Shown here piece after piece: positions 1-12,285 of a stretch of DNA of 64,000 bases. Origin of the DNA: Hymenolepis diminuta (lineage: Eukaryota > Platyhelminthes > Cestoda > Cyclophyllidea > Hymenolepididae); NCBI GenBank assembly GCA_900708905.1, contig CAADRB010000066.1:404709-468708 (forward strand), in the 5' to 3' direction. Position 1 is the stretch's first letter. Each line of letters begins with the position of its first letter. A program made the position numbers and the translations under genes. The notes beneath the pieces were generated by a model. It saw only the letters and a program-made list of their open reading frames with translations. It did no database searches and was not told the origin of the DNA.

Positions 1-3000
1 GAACTTAACCAAGCTATGAAGGGAATTGGTAAGTGACTTTCACATCTATGAGTCATCGTGTACCGCTCATAGTCATAGGTGTAGATGTTGCATTTTTTGA
101 GTGTTTTGTACAGATACTCAAACCTATTATCATGGTTCATCAACCTGTTGAAATAACATCGAGTATTTCTCCTTTTACAGCACAATTTTTTAAAAATCTT
201 TTGCAGGAACTGATGAGAAGAAGATCATCAGCATACTAGCTAACAGGTCAGCCAGTCAACGCAAGCAAATTGCCAGTCGCTATTTGGCCCTATACGGAAA
301 GGTAAGATCTCTAACATATGAGCATTTCAGATAGATAGATCATGGAAATTGCACTTTACACATGGCTGAGAAGGTAGCTGTGTATCTAAATTTGTCATCT
401 TGAGCGAATAATACTTACTGAGCCTTGTTCATTTTAATTTGTTAAATTTTAGCAAATTTATTTTTAGATTTTAAATTTAAAGTGTTAATTTTAATACTTT
501 AGTTATCTCACCTCTATTACGCTAAGATCATGTAAACTGCTTGAGAGCTTGTAAGATCATTTCCCAACCTTTGGTAGAAAAAAAAGAAACTGAGTTGGTA
601 AGACCTTCCAAACTTATCAACTGGATAATGAGCACTGTATGAGATGGTTAAGAATTTCCTCAGTTGTACAGGTCAGGAATCATGAAATTTGAATTTTGAT
701 ACGCGAACTATCCATCTAGTAAATATTGCATAACTCTTCAATGCCATGAGTCTCCTTTCCCTCTCCTCCATCGTTAATTAATCTTACTGTTAAACTAAAT
801 CATTTGCTTTCCGACGAAGAAAAATTGAAAAACAGGTTGTCTTGCGGGTTATAATAATTACTATTTCGGATTACATATGGTTTAGATAATTAAATATTTT
901 ATGTATTTATTATACAGGAACTAAATTAATAGCTCATCTGCAACAGTTAAAAGGTTTCGTTATTTATGAATGTATGGAAACTTATATTTAAACTTCAATG
1001 TGAAGTTGAACTTTCACTTAACTCTTCAATGAAGCAACTGCTTCAGGCTACATTTTTATTGAGTTAGATAGAAACTCGTGTTCAATCACCGATTCTCAAC
1101 TTTTATTAGGCTTAGGTTGTTTTGCTATCATATTAAAAAAATTAAATACCCAAGAAAGCAACTTAAGTGTATGCATGCCTCAGTTACGTATATTTGTCAC
1201 TAAAATGAAGACTTTGCGTGCACTTAAACAAACATTTCCTTCATAATTTGATTTATTCGGCTTATACAACCGTAGGTAGTTCGACGGCATATTTCTAAGT
1301 TTTGGAATTTAAGTCGCACATTTCCACGCCTATTTTAGATTATTTGCCTTTTACTAAACCAATCATTATCAAAAATGGTAGACCGTCCAACGCCTTTAAT
1401 TGAATGAAAATGAATACTCAAGACACTGATTAATAATTTCAAATATCTTGTCAAAATTTCGCCTTTTCGTTTAAGAATTTGAAAGATGCTTTGAAGAGTG
1501 AACTGTCAGGGAACTTTGAGGTTGTTGTTCTGGCATCCCTACAAGAAGTTCCAGAAATGAAGGCAAGTGCCCTGCGCAAAGCCATGAAAGGAGCCGGTAC
1601 CGACGAACGAGTTCTCTTTCAAGTTATTTCTGTTGCCTCAAATCATGAAATCCAACAGATCAAACAGGCTTACAAAGAACGTGAGTGTGTTTATATATTA
1701 GCACGTTGTAAAGTCATCTCGTTGAATTACCTGATGATTATCAGTCATATCAAAAGAAGGATACAACATTCATAAGTCTCTGATTTTCACTGTCTCGTTT
1801 ATGGAGTTTTAATCGGTTCTTTTCAGTCACTTGACATGATTTTCTGTATTGAAACCTGCAATAATTTGACTTGGAAGATGTGCAAGCTAATCAGTTTGGT
1901 TGACAATAAAAGAGTAGAATCAATTTGGCCTACTTGGACTTAAGTTGATCCCCAGATGGCCAGCGATAACTAGAAAAGAAACGTCAAGTAAGGAACCATA
2001 AAACAACTTTATTCACTGTTAGCTTTTAAGAGAAATTACACAGGTATTACATAATCCAAATAGGATAGAGCGTATCAGCCCAGTTTAGATTGATCAAAGG
2101 ACGCTGAGAACCTTGTAATGCTAAACTCTGCTAATTTAGGTCAAAATTTATTATCAAGCCTTTTTCCTTAGTAACACGTGCCAAATAGTTGCCACTTTAC
2201 AAATAAAATAAATTACTAACGTGTTCACTATTTATATTGAAAACTTGTGATTAGAACTTTATCAACGAAGAATGAGCCAATTTCTCCTGAATGCGTGGGC
2301 ACTTTCATTGTTTATACATTATAAGCTCCAATTTCGTGCGAAAATTTTGCGCCCCTTATGGTAGTTTTGTTAATTTAGAAATGAACAGAAAACATGTTTA
2401 TTAATGTAGAGTTCTCATTTTGTTGTCATAATATCATAGATGGGGAGAGAGAAAGAATGAAGAACAAGTGATTTCGTAGCTGTCGACGCTAATAATTAAA
2501 GGGATAACCGAGCATTATAAGTGTCGACACAGTCATCCATGAATTCACGTTAACAATCTTCAATAATTTCTTCAAAAAAAGCAAAGATTCCTCAACAATC
2601 TATCAGTTCTTGGTTGTCAATCACTTTCAAACAGCTTCAGTCTCTTTTCCGACAACAGCAAGATAACTAAGAAAAAATCCAAACAAATCTGACAGAAACA
2701 CTGGTTGATAGTTATTCTCTTCGGTCCACTCAGACCTCCTTAATGACGAACATTCTCTCTCAGCTAATTAACAATTTTTACCAAGTCACTGAAAATAGTT
2801 GCTCATTTGCTAAGCGATTCCAGAGATATGTTGATATATTCCGGAGAGATTAAGGGTTTCCCTAATAGTAAAAAGGTTCAAATCCTATTACAATAACTGG
2901 ATGCAACGGAGTATAAGAGGTTTCGCTGCTACTCCGGTTACCATTGATCATTATTATTATTATTATAAGCAAAAACTTGTTTGGATATGATAAAGCCTGT

Positions 3001-6000
3001 GCAAAACTGCGAAATAGTCCAATAATGAGTGAGGTTTAATATGTCGAGCAGGGGTGGAGAGTAAAGTCGGAGTATTCGTTTCACTTGACCTTTAGATTCA
3101 TGATTTTGTCAATTTTTTACTTGAAAATGTAGTATATCATTTCTAGATTTCACATTTTTAAAATTGAGCCGTAGTTTCAAAATTAAGTGGTTTGTCCCCT
3201 CCCCCCCCCCTTTTAGTCAAGAGCGTTCAACTGATGTAGACAAAAACTGCTTTATTTCATTAAAAAATAGGAATGTGTTTAAGTAAATATAGAATATAAT
3301 AACAATATTAACAGTATTTGTATCTGAATTCTCAGATTAAACAAACGTTTATTACACGTAAATGCAAAAAAATAGCACGTGTATCGAAATACTAATCCAC
3401 GTTTAATGTGGTAGATATTTTTTTGTTTTTATCACAATTGTAAATGCAAAGAGAAAGAATTTTAAATTTGAATAAATTATCAGCAGAATATTTACTTTGC
3501 TCTAAGCTCACGCATTCAAGTCTAAAATCGCATAATTTTTCGGCTAAAATGGGTCAAAAAACTACTACACTTAAACAACAGAATTGGCGTAAATATGTGT
3601 CGAAAAGATTTTAAACATTTTCCTCTTATATGCTTAAATTAATGAGTTAGTGAAAAATTTTCTTCGTCCCTGTATTCATGAACTGATTCGAACTCTGTCA
3701 CCAATCCAAATCGAAAATTTTCATTGCATTCGATCGATTACAGTGAGGGTGCCCTCTTAATTTCAACCCTCATGTTTTGAACTGTCGATTTGTAGACTTC
3801 TACGCTCAGACTTGAACAGATGAGGCCACCAGTGAATAATCCTTCGTTGTGCACATTGGTCAACTAGTCAGCTGATCATTTATCTCGTATTTAATTCTGT
3901 ATTTGTACACTTATCTTCTCAGTTGTAAATCGCCGTTTGAACTACGAGTCTTCTTCCTTCCTCTTCCTAGTGCCCGAGTAGTCGCAGCTCAAAAGTGAGC
4001 AACTGAGCAAGTTATAAAAATGTCCTTTTAAAAATAGCAATGCTCTCCAATTTTAAGAAAATGAAAGCATACCAGACGAGATGAAATTCGATTAAGGTCA
4101 ATGAAAGTTACGTAGATATTCATTTGAAATGAAGATATCGCTACAATGTCTAGCACTCATTTATTTGGGCCTATTTGCAACCATCCAGCTGATAGGACTC
4201 GGAAGTACGAATATAACTCAGGTTCAGAGACCCGATCTCGAAGGTGTTTACTCCGAAATTACCCGCCGATTAGTAAGAAGGGGGTCGACAGTGTTCCATT
4301 TAAAATAGATGTTAATATGATTTGTAAGAACCGGCCTTTATCACCTTTGATCACTGTGGTTCTAGTGACTCATTCAGATCCGGTCTTATAAGCAGAAGGC
4401 GAGATTGATGATAGGTTATGGGCTAACGAATCGGACGCTTTTTTCTAGTTTTTGACCGCGACTTGGAGAAGGATGTTGCCAGCGAGACAAGCGGAGATTT
4501 CAAACGAATCCTGATTGCAATTCTTCAGGCTCAACGCGACGAAAGTGGATACATCGACCATAACAAGGTTGAAGTCGATGCTGACACCCTCTACAAATGT
4601 GGCGAAGGGTAAGGCTTGCGGGTATTTATATTGTTCAACCATCAAATTTTACTTGCACTCTTTAAAATTACCATACCTGATTACTATGCAACCCTTAACT
4701 TGAGCATAAATTGCTTTCTGCACCGCATGGTGTCTCCTAGAAGGCTTGGGACGGAGGAGTCAATGTTCACCCAAATCTTCGCCTCTTCAAGCTTCCATCA
4801 TATAAAGGAAATTGCAAAGGTGTATACAGCTGTAAGTCACCGGTGTTTAAAAATGACTTTACATCCATTTCGGTAGTGATTTGAGCCTTTTTCAATAGAA
4901 ATACAAAAAAACTCTTAATGATGCTATCAAGAAAGAAACTTCGGGCAACTATCGTGAAGTTTTGGTCTCTATTGGTCAGCTTTCGGAACACATACCCTTA
5001 TTTTGTTTGAGTAGTATATAACACATCTTTTTTTGCAGTCTCTTATGCAGAGGACCATATTGAGCTCTATGCAAAGTGGATTCATGATTCAATGGTTGGA
5101 ATGGGTACTCGTGATGATGACCTTATTCGTCTGATTCTTTCAAGATCTGAGGTAATAATTTTTCTGCTATTTAATTTATATCATTTGATCTGATCGGACC
5201 ATATATCTATTTTATAAACTGAATTTTTCGGGATTAATACAATCATTTGTAAGTTTACTTATAGAATATAGGGAGTGAAACCGCTCTATAGTACCTCTAA
5301 TGTGTAGAAAAACAAAGGTTAGCTGCTTCCTCGTCTTTCAAGCAATCATCACAACGGAAATTTTGATAGACCAAATTTGTGTGCTCTTCAATACTCTCAG
5401 TTAATTTTGGAGCTTTAAAAACGCTTTCCAAATATTACAGGTTTAAGAGGACGCCTAGAAATTTATCACAAATGTCAAATGTGAGGGAGAGGTTTAGTCA
5501 TCTGCAGGCCTGATCTCCCACACTGCAATGTTAAATGTAACTTCGTTTCACTGATAACTGATTTTTTTCACTATTTGTTTAACCCAAATCAAATTTTTAA
5601 CCTCGTTTAGCTCTGTGATATTCCCTAAGAGTATTGCTATAAATTTAACTTAATTTCTTTAGTCATACCGGCTCTCTTTTGGATGTCAAGACGAAAAAGC
5701 GGTGCTCATTTGTATCTACGTTGAATTTCCTTATATCCTCTAGTATTTAACAGATGATTTGTTCATTTTAAAAAACATTAAAGGGAAAAGATAGATAAAC
5801 TACAAAGGAGGGATGGTATACAGACCGATATATAATGCACAAATTTGAGTTGACTGATTATAGTGTCTTTCTTCAGTCGATATTATTGCCGACGAAATCA
5901 CCACATGACGTCTAAGCTGAAGCAGTCTAAATTGCTTAGTGTTGCAAATTTTCTAAATCAGTAATTGTCTTTAGAGATGAATTTATACGTTTATATATAA

Positions 6001-6243
6001 CACATTTAAGGAAAGATAATGGTAAATATTTACAGGACTGGTTTTTTCCTTACACTGAGTGTTAAAGAGTGGATACCGGTGTCATAACTTCTTAAGTAGT
6101 TTCTTTTGTTGTAGATCGACCTAGAAGACATCAAGCAAGCATATCAACGAATGACGAAGAAGCTTCTCACTAATGCTATTCAGAGCGAAACATCTGGAGA
6201 TTACAAGCGCATGTTGATAGCCATTGTTGAGGGTGGATATTAG
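1..6243 (+). CDS. Annexin, four-repeat (gene 1), 5' end outside window
   Basis: Calcium-dependent phospholipid-binding annexin; in flatworms such proteins are typically tegumental or cytoplasmic-face membrane proteins (family knowledge). Exons with consistent GT..AG borders and phases: 1-28, 207-301, 1476-1680, 4449-4608, 4741-4831, 4899-4974, 5039-5151, 6115-6243 (stop TAG). They give 298 visible residues; the N-terminus and the first helix of repeat 1 are missing. Four annexin repeats can be read. Each has an intact type II loop: GIGTDE, GAGTDE, LGTEE and GMGTRD. The matching acidic cap residue is also present (ELSG, ETSG, ETSG, ETSG). The repeat 2-3 linker carries the usual long insertion ending in LYKCGEG. 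A possible poly(A) signal AATAAA lies at 6360. Introns range from 64 to 2768 nt. Exon lengths 95/205/160/91/76/113/129 equal those of the inverted paralogue at 30.8-33.5 kb. Confidence 0.93.
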
Positions 6244-7601
6244 ATATTGTTCTGATAGATGCCGTCTTGCAAACCATTGCTTGATCCTCATTTCACCTTC
6301 TAGATCATTTCGTCAAAAATCTTCGCTTTTGTTCTTTACTTTGAATGTTAATACACTTAAATAAAACACCGATTTTATAATTAAACCTTTGGCTTTATTC
6401 TAGGAGCCCGAATTTAAATTTTTACTTGCAAAATTTAGTGGTTGTTCACACCTAAAAATTTTGCTTTACTCAGTATGTTAAATCCACTAAGAATAATATG
6501 AGTATGTATATATTTAAAGATTTAAACAAAGAAAGACGTTTTTATTAATCCATTTCACTACGATTATTTCACTGTATCCATGATCAAAACTGAACAGGAC
6601 AAACTATTGGGTAATTATTTATATAAATGCTGAACAAATTTGAAAATTGGTAATACTCTAAAGATAAGCAGGAACAAAATGAAGAATGCTAGTGCTAATG
6701 TTAAGATAAAATTCTCAATTAGATGAATTCAAATTAGAAATAAGTCAAATGCTGATGATTGTAACCACCTCCTGAAGATTCGTTCACCAGCCACCTACTC
6801 TTTTTTAAAAGCCCCTCCTACCGACCTCTGTATCATGTAAATTTAACATTTTCAGTCCTCATTATGCTATACATTATTCAAGTCGTTTGTCTTGTTCTTA
6901 CTCTTTATATCCCTATATTCGTTGACAACAGTTTTATATTACCATAACTGATGACGATGACAATTTAGTCATAGCTGTAACACTGCTTATCCTTAAAATT
7001 ACTTCAAAAATATCAAATCCACGGGACATGTCAAATTTTTCACAGGCATGGTGTCTTTAATCCTAGAAAAGTTTCAGCATTGCGATAATATCGATACCTT
7101 CAGTTTTCTCAATTTCAATAAATTCGCATAGGTACGTCGTATTTTCACTGTTTTCCAGTGGTTATTCATGTAATCTTTGATAAACCCCTTTGGAATATAT
7201 ATCTAAGCGGTATATTTTATTAAGCTCTACATATGCGTTATATCCATGCTCATTTTATTCATGTCGGAATCAGACATCTAAAACCAAAATAATATGATAA
7301 TTCCTCCAAAAACTTTTAAATTACTAATACTAATCTTACTAATTACTAATCTTACTCTTTCAAAAACTTCACTAGAGTGGGCTAAAGCTCCTGGTCGTAT
7401 CGATGGGACGTCAGTGTCATAAAGATTACAAAAAAGAATTACTCTACATCTCTCGTAATCCACTAACTAGATTAAAAATAAATAAAACAATTCAACTTTA
7501 GAGAAATAAAGAATTCAATTAGATAGATAACAGTACGTTGTCATTTACTAATCCTTTACAATCTGGAAGAGATTGCTAATGATCTTTTGATCCAATCAAA
7601 T

Positions 7602-7775
7602 CTAATCGTGTATAATATCTTCCAATGTCCAGGCCGTTTTATCAAAAATTTGCTCTAACAACTCCCGTCTGACATTCAGTGTAGAATTCAGAGTTGAAAG
7701 ATGGACGAAAGTGGACAAGTTGAGCAATATTAGTGCACCCGTTTTAAATTGCTCTTCTAGAATGTCCGTCGTGAA
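7602..7775 (-). CDS. Candidate terminal exon, unknown protein
   Basis: On the minus strand a pyrimidine-rich acceptor (ctctatttttcag) is followed by an open frame of 57 residues and a TAG stop (7602-7604). The translation starts FTTDILEEQF and ends TLEDIIHD; it is leucine-rich and helical in character, with an RRELLEQIF segment. The exon would start in phase 0. The nearest upstream candidate exon (9249-9380) ends in phase 1, so the two cannot be joined directly, and either an exon is missing or they are unrelated. No family recognised. Confidence 0.3.
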   Translation of the reverse strand, partial: FTTDILEEQFKTGALILLNLSTFVHLSTLNSTLNVRRELLEQIFDKTAWTLEDIIHD

Positions 7776-8559
7776 CTGAAAAATAGAGGAAATGAGAAAT
7801 AATATTTTTACACTTAATGGGAGCTCCCCAGCCAATAATAAGCTCTGTTCTCTAAAACGGCTTCTGTAAATACAACACTGTTCAACTGAGAACCTCTTAC
7901 CATCTCCGATTGTATTTGAAACTATATTAATTTTCCATCACTTCGCTTAAACTGCCTTGCACTTTTTCATATAAACTAACCTCACCTTACTCTGTATGTG
8001 AGTTATTTTCCACTTTCTTCAGCTTTAACTTGATTATCCTTGTTAATTAGAATAAAAATTCTGAAAAATTATCCCACCACAAGAAAATCGGGAGTGAAAA
8101 ATTTTCCATCAGTCATTAATTCATGAATGTTGATAAATACGTATTTAAGATATTTCGGTCTATTTGAGCACCGTTCTGATGTATTCATTAATTGACCTAT
8201 GAAAGATCCACCGATAATCTAAAATTAAAATAAGAGTTTAAAGATAACCGAATAGAAATTTGGAATCACACAGAGAAGGAATTTACTTTTATTTTCTTGA
8301 CAGAAAGTTCATTGAATTGGCTATGAAATAGTACTTGGTTTACTGGTGTGTTTGACGATTCCAGTTATTAGAAATACCTTGGTCATTAATTTATGCTATT
8401 ATTGTTCACTATATCATTGTAAAATGCTCAGGTAGTAACTCCCAATCTTAATTTTCAACAATCGTCCTGGATAGAGAGGCAGCATCATGAAGCCTTGCTG
8501 GCGAGAAACACGTCCTTTTTATTAGCCTAACCTAATCGGTGCAGTTGGTAATTTCACTC

Positions 8560-8830
8560 ATTGCATGTTCATCGACCTTGTTAACTCGAACGTCACGGAC
8601 GCCATGATGATGAAAATTCTCGGCCATCCAATTCTGGCTTTGGAGAGTTTTATAGAATATAGCCGAATCTTGTTGGAAAACATAGGGGGATCTTCTCCAT
8701 TGGCTGCCCCGTCTATTTCAGGCGACTTAACAACAATGATTTGATGAGTCTCCACATGGGCATCCGTATCTACATCTGCATTGATTTAGTCAATGACATA
8801 CCATTCAGGAATATCGAATGCTGATTGCCA
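8560..8830 (-). mobile_element. Decayed mariner transposase fragment
   Basis: The segment reads on the minus strand as part of a mariner transposase core. It includes NADVDTDAHVETHQ and a stretch around the second catalytic region. Nucleotide runs are shared with the mariner at 16.7-18.4 kb, for example the block around gaaaattctcggccatccaa. The frame is broken by a stop and frameshifts, and I found no terminal inverted repeats around it. It is an old, truncated insertion. Confidence 0.75.
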
Positions 8831-9248
8831 TGTGACTTTAAAAATAACGGAAGATATTTAGGTTTCAATACTTTGCGCCCGACAAGTTCTTTCATAAATA
8901 TATCGGTCGTTAGGGATGAAATACGGCAGTTGAGGTATGGGAAACGCCATAACAAGTTGCTTTCGGGATCCTCAAAACATCATGAGTTCAGGGAGTCAGT
9001 TATTTGTGATAGCTTTACATCAAAGGGTCCTGAGATAAGGCATGACTGTTTTATTTGAATCTGAACGTTAAGTTCCGTTTGATACTAAATTATAATAGGA
9101 ATAATGTTACTAATTCCAGTAATTCTCTTAAAGAAACTCTGTAATACAAGTTCATACGTAACGCATTGAAAAATTAAGTAAATACTTCCCGTTCATAAAT
9201 TTTAAGATAAAAATGTAAGATCATGACAAATGATAAACAATAGCTTAC

Positions 9249-9380
9249 TTTTTATAACACGCGCTTTGTGGCGATTGGTTTCCTCCAATTTAGTATCCAC
9301 CTTTCTGTTGGTTGTAAAGAGGGCGCTTAATGCAGTCACATCCAGAACTAGTGTGGCAGAATGTTCTCGGTAAACACTTA
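9249..9380 (-). CDS. Candidate internal exon, unknown protein
   Basis: On the minus strand an open frame beginning VYREHSATLVLDVTALSAL and ending NRHKARVIK runs into a donor-like AAAAA|gtaagc. An acceptor-like ttaag lies just upstream. The mixed charged and hydrophobic composition looks coding, but no family is recognised and no neighbouring exon with matching phase was found. It may be a relic exon or chance. Confidence 0.22.
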
Positions 9381-10201
9381 AATACATTTATCTTGACAAG
9401 ATTCATTTTATTTACAAAGGAGTTTTATGTGACGTTTTGTCAATTTGAACCCCGGTAAGATTTAAATAACTCAAAAATTCTAGTTATGATTAGTTTAACT
9501 CGATATAACTGAGTTTTGTGGGCCATATTATTTACTGGGTAATGCCATTAAATGATTACCTGCCTTAGCCAAGGCCCACTCCAAAACTGTTCAATTATCC
9601 GCATAAATACAAATCCAATACAGGAGTGATATTGAAGGTATTGTTTTGATTTATATCTAGTAACTGATTTTAACTCTGTAAAGGTCTATGTCCGAAAGAT
9701 CGTACAGCGTATTCAATCCATGCACTATAAAATAAAAGGCGCTTGGAAAAGTTAGCGGCAGTTTTCGCGTTTAGTCTCTAAGAGAAAAGGTTGGAACATG
9801 AATAACTAAGGAGAATTGAAAACACGGTCAAACAAGTAAAGTTCATTAATGCTTAAAAATCTTCAAGTGATTTTTTCTTTTATTCTTTGATCCAGGTTCA
9901 AACTCAGTAGATCATTTACCACACATCAAATCACAGAAATTTTATATAGACTTTGGCCACAGAACAAAACATTACCTTTCAAATAAGAGCGCTTTCAATC
10001 CACAAACAAACCCAATAAACCTGATCTATCACTATGAAAGTCTTCCAAATACGATCCACTTACTAATTCATTACTGACAAATTTTATCAAAACTGTTGCA
10101 AAATAATATTGCTAAAAATACTAAACAAAAGTTATGTTATCATTGTGTTGCCAATGGTAATGTCTGTTTCTATTTAAATACACGACAAGTTGTCTCTCTA
10201 G

Positions 10202-10303
10202 TAAGATTCTTGAGCCTGTGAAATGTACAACCCTATCAGGGCTGACCCAAATGATCGAGCGCGCTGAAACATTGCTACAGATAGCTGTCGAGCAAGCGAG
10301 GAG
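10202..10303 (+). CDS. Candidate internal exon, unknown protein
   Basis: A good acceptor (ttgtctctctag) and a good donor (ag|gtatgt) bracket 102 nt. The frame is open throughout: KILEPVKCTTLSGL, then QMIERAETLLQIAVEQARR. The second half would form an amphipathic helix. It stands alone: no compatible exons were found on either side, and the minus strand is also open here. Treat as a candidate only. Confidence 0.2.
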
Positions 10304-11616
10304 GTATGTGCAAGGGCTTTTCAGTCAATCAGTGATCCATATTCGTGCAACGTAAGATTAATTGTACTCAATTACTACTCACCATTTTTGTAGTACATTC
10401 TCTACATACAATATCTTCTGTGTTCTCGCCTATTTGTGTGGCATTTGCAACTGTCTTCTCATTTACAGTCGTGATGACTAGCTATTCATTGAATATAGTT
10501 TCTACCCGAGAGTACAAAAACCGATGAAAAAATTCTGAGCTACTTCAATTAGGCAGGTACAAAATTTGTGACCATTTGTTTGAAAGTCAATTTAAGACAT
10601 TTAAATAGCAGCGAATTAAATGAGAACCATGAGTCTTGTGCGTGAAATTTTTTATCGAGCTATAAATAAACGAAAATGAGTATTAATAACTGTGATATAA
10701 AGTTGGACCTGCTTTGAATTTAATTTTTGTTTTAACTTATTAATCTTATGGTTGAATTGAACACCTGCTTACTGAATTTAGTTTCTATCCATAAACTAAA
10801 TCGCTTGGTGAAAGAGAATGCAAGAATATTGATATTACAATTTCAGCACAGTTTCAGTGTTGCTGATCAAATGGAGGGTATTTTTAAAAGGCAATGAAAC
10901 ATAGTACTGATTACTACTTAAACGCTGCAGATTCCTGTTGGCAGCAAGTGTACAAGGAAGAAGTATGTCATATAATCACTCTTCTTGTTTTTTGCAGTAA
11001 CAGATGTGTGCTACCATTTACTTATTCAAAATTAAAGGCTGCTCAACAGAATGAAGAGAGCATGATTCCATGAATATAACCTTAGAATCAAGCGTTCCAA
11101 TTTGAAGCTGGTAAAAATTATCAAAGCATCAGAAATGACAATCACAAAGTCTTGAAGATGCGCTACCTTAATGTAGTAGAATTTGAAGTCCTTGAATGCT
11201 CTTGATAATCAAATAAAGGGCCTTATTATATTATGCAGTTTGACTTCCTATAAGACATATATAAAAATATATGTCACACGTAATATGCGTAGATTATATA
11301 TCTTCCAGTTAATCTTTAGAGATTGTATTTACGCCAATGTGGAATTGCAGTGAAATTATTTTTTGACTAAAGAACATCCGTTGTATTGTTCCTAATTCCA
11401 TTCATTAAAAGGTCGCATAAAGATACGAAGATGACAAAACGAATCATAGCTTTCAGGTCTTAGTACATTTATTTGAGAAGACTGTGAAAACGAAATAGAC
11501 ATTTTGTTGTTTTCTTTCCATTTGCAAATTTTAGTTGCAACGTTTGGCTCTAAAGATCACGTTTGTATAGACATTTTAGTAATAAAAATATATCATGTTC
11601 ATGTTTTACTTTGCAG

Positions 11617-11673
11617 GGAAGCCTTGATTTTGGAGAGTTCATAAAGGAAGCTTACGTGAAGTTACAATATTAA
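11617..11673 (+). CDS. Candidate terminal exon, EF-hand-like or annexin-like end
   Basis: After an acceptor (ttttactttgcag) an 18-residue frame reads GSLDFGEFIKEAYVKLQY and stops at TAA. G-S-L-D-F-x-E-F-I matches the end of an EF-hand loop and its exiting helix. The IKEAY part also resembles the start of the last annexin exon (IKEAYHKM in the 22.5-28.8 kb gene). It is too short to decide, and no upstream exon was found. Confidence 0.2.
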   Translation, partial: GSLDFGEFIKEAYVKLQY

Positions 11674-12089
11674 GATTTTTTGTCCAGCCAATTTCTTCTT
11701 TAAGCTATAAGAAATCACAAGCGCTCGAGTATGAAATGGGTATTTCAAGAATCTTATATTGTTTGAATCATATAATTATTGGTTTATTCATATTTCCATA
11801 AGGACCATGACTACCTTGGTAATGTTTAGTGATCATATATCAAGAATTATGTTCACAATATTTAAATCTTCTTGACTGATTAATTTATTTCCATAGTTAG
11901 GTTTATAATCATTTTTTACGGCCAAAAACACTTCATTGAGAGTAGCATCGATCTTTTAGCATCGCATTTGCATTATAAAGCTTTTCTTAACTATAAATGC
12001 GCCATAGCAATTATCAAATTTGTGATATTAATAAGTAATTTCTTTCATTTTAGTTCATTGATACAATGATTTATCAACATACTTGTCCA

Positions 12090-12285
12090 TGAAATCAAAA
12101 ATCACGGATTCGATATCCATGACGTATACCCAATGAGCGAAATGGCCAACCGCCTTGCCTAAGTCTGAGCAATAAAGTGATAGTAGAGTTCGGCTTTCCA
12201 CCAGGAGAGACTTATGATTCTGACTCTCTATGCAAGATGAGAGTTCAAAAATCATTTCCAAATTAGGATTGGGAGTTAAAAATAG
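12090..12285 (-). CDS. Candidate exon, unknown protein
   Basis: The minus strand shows an acceptor (ttaatagtag) followed by an open frame starting LFLTPNPNLEMIFELSSC. It continues through LLVESRTLLSLYCSDLGKAV and HWVYVMDIESVIFDFMD to a donor-like AA|gtatgt at about 12090. Without splicing it would stop at 12055. The composition looks coding (helical, HEAT-like at most), but I recognise no family and cannot connect it to other exons with confidence. Confidence 0.3.

Noticed and set aside
4146..4391. 81-residue open frame just upstream of an annexin exon
   Set aside because: Located in the annexin intron 1681-4448 and unlike annexin; treated as chance.
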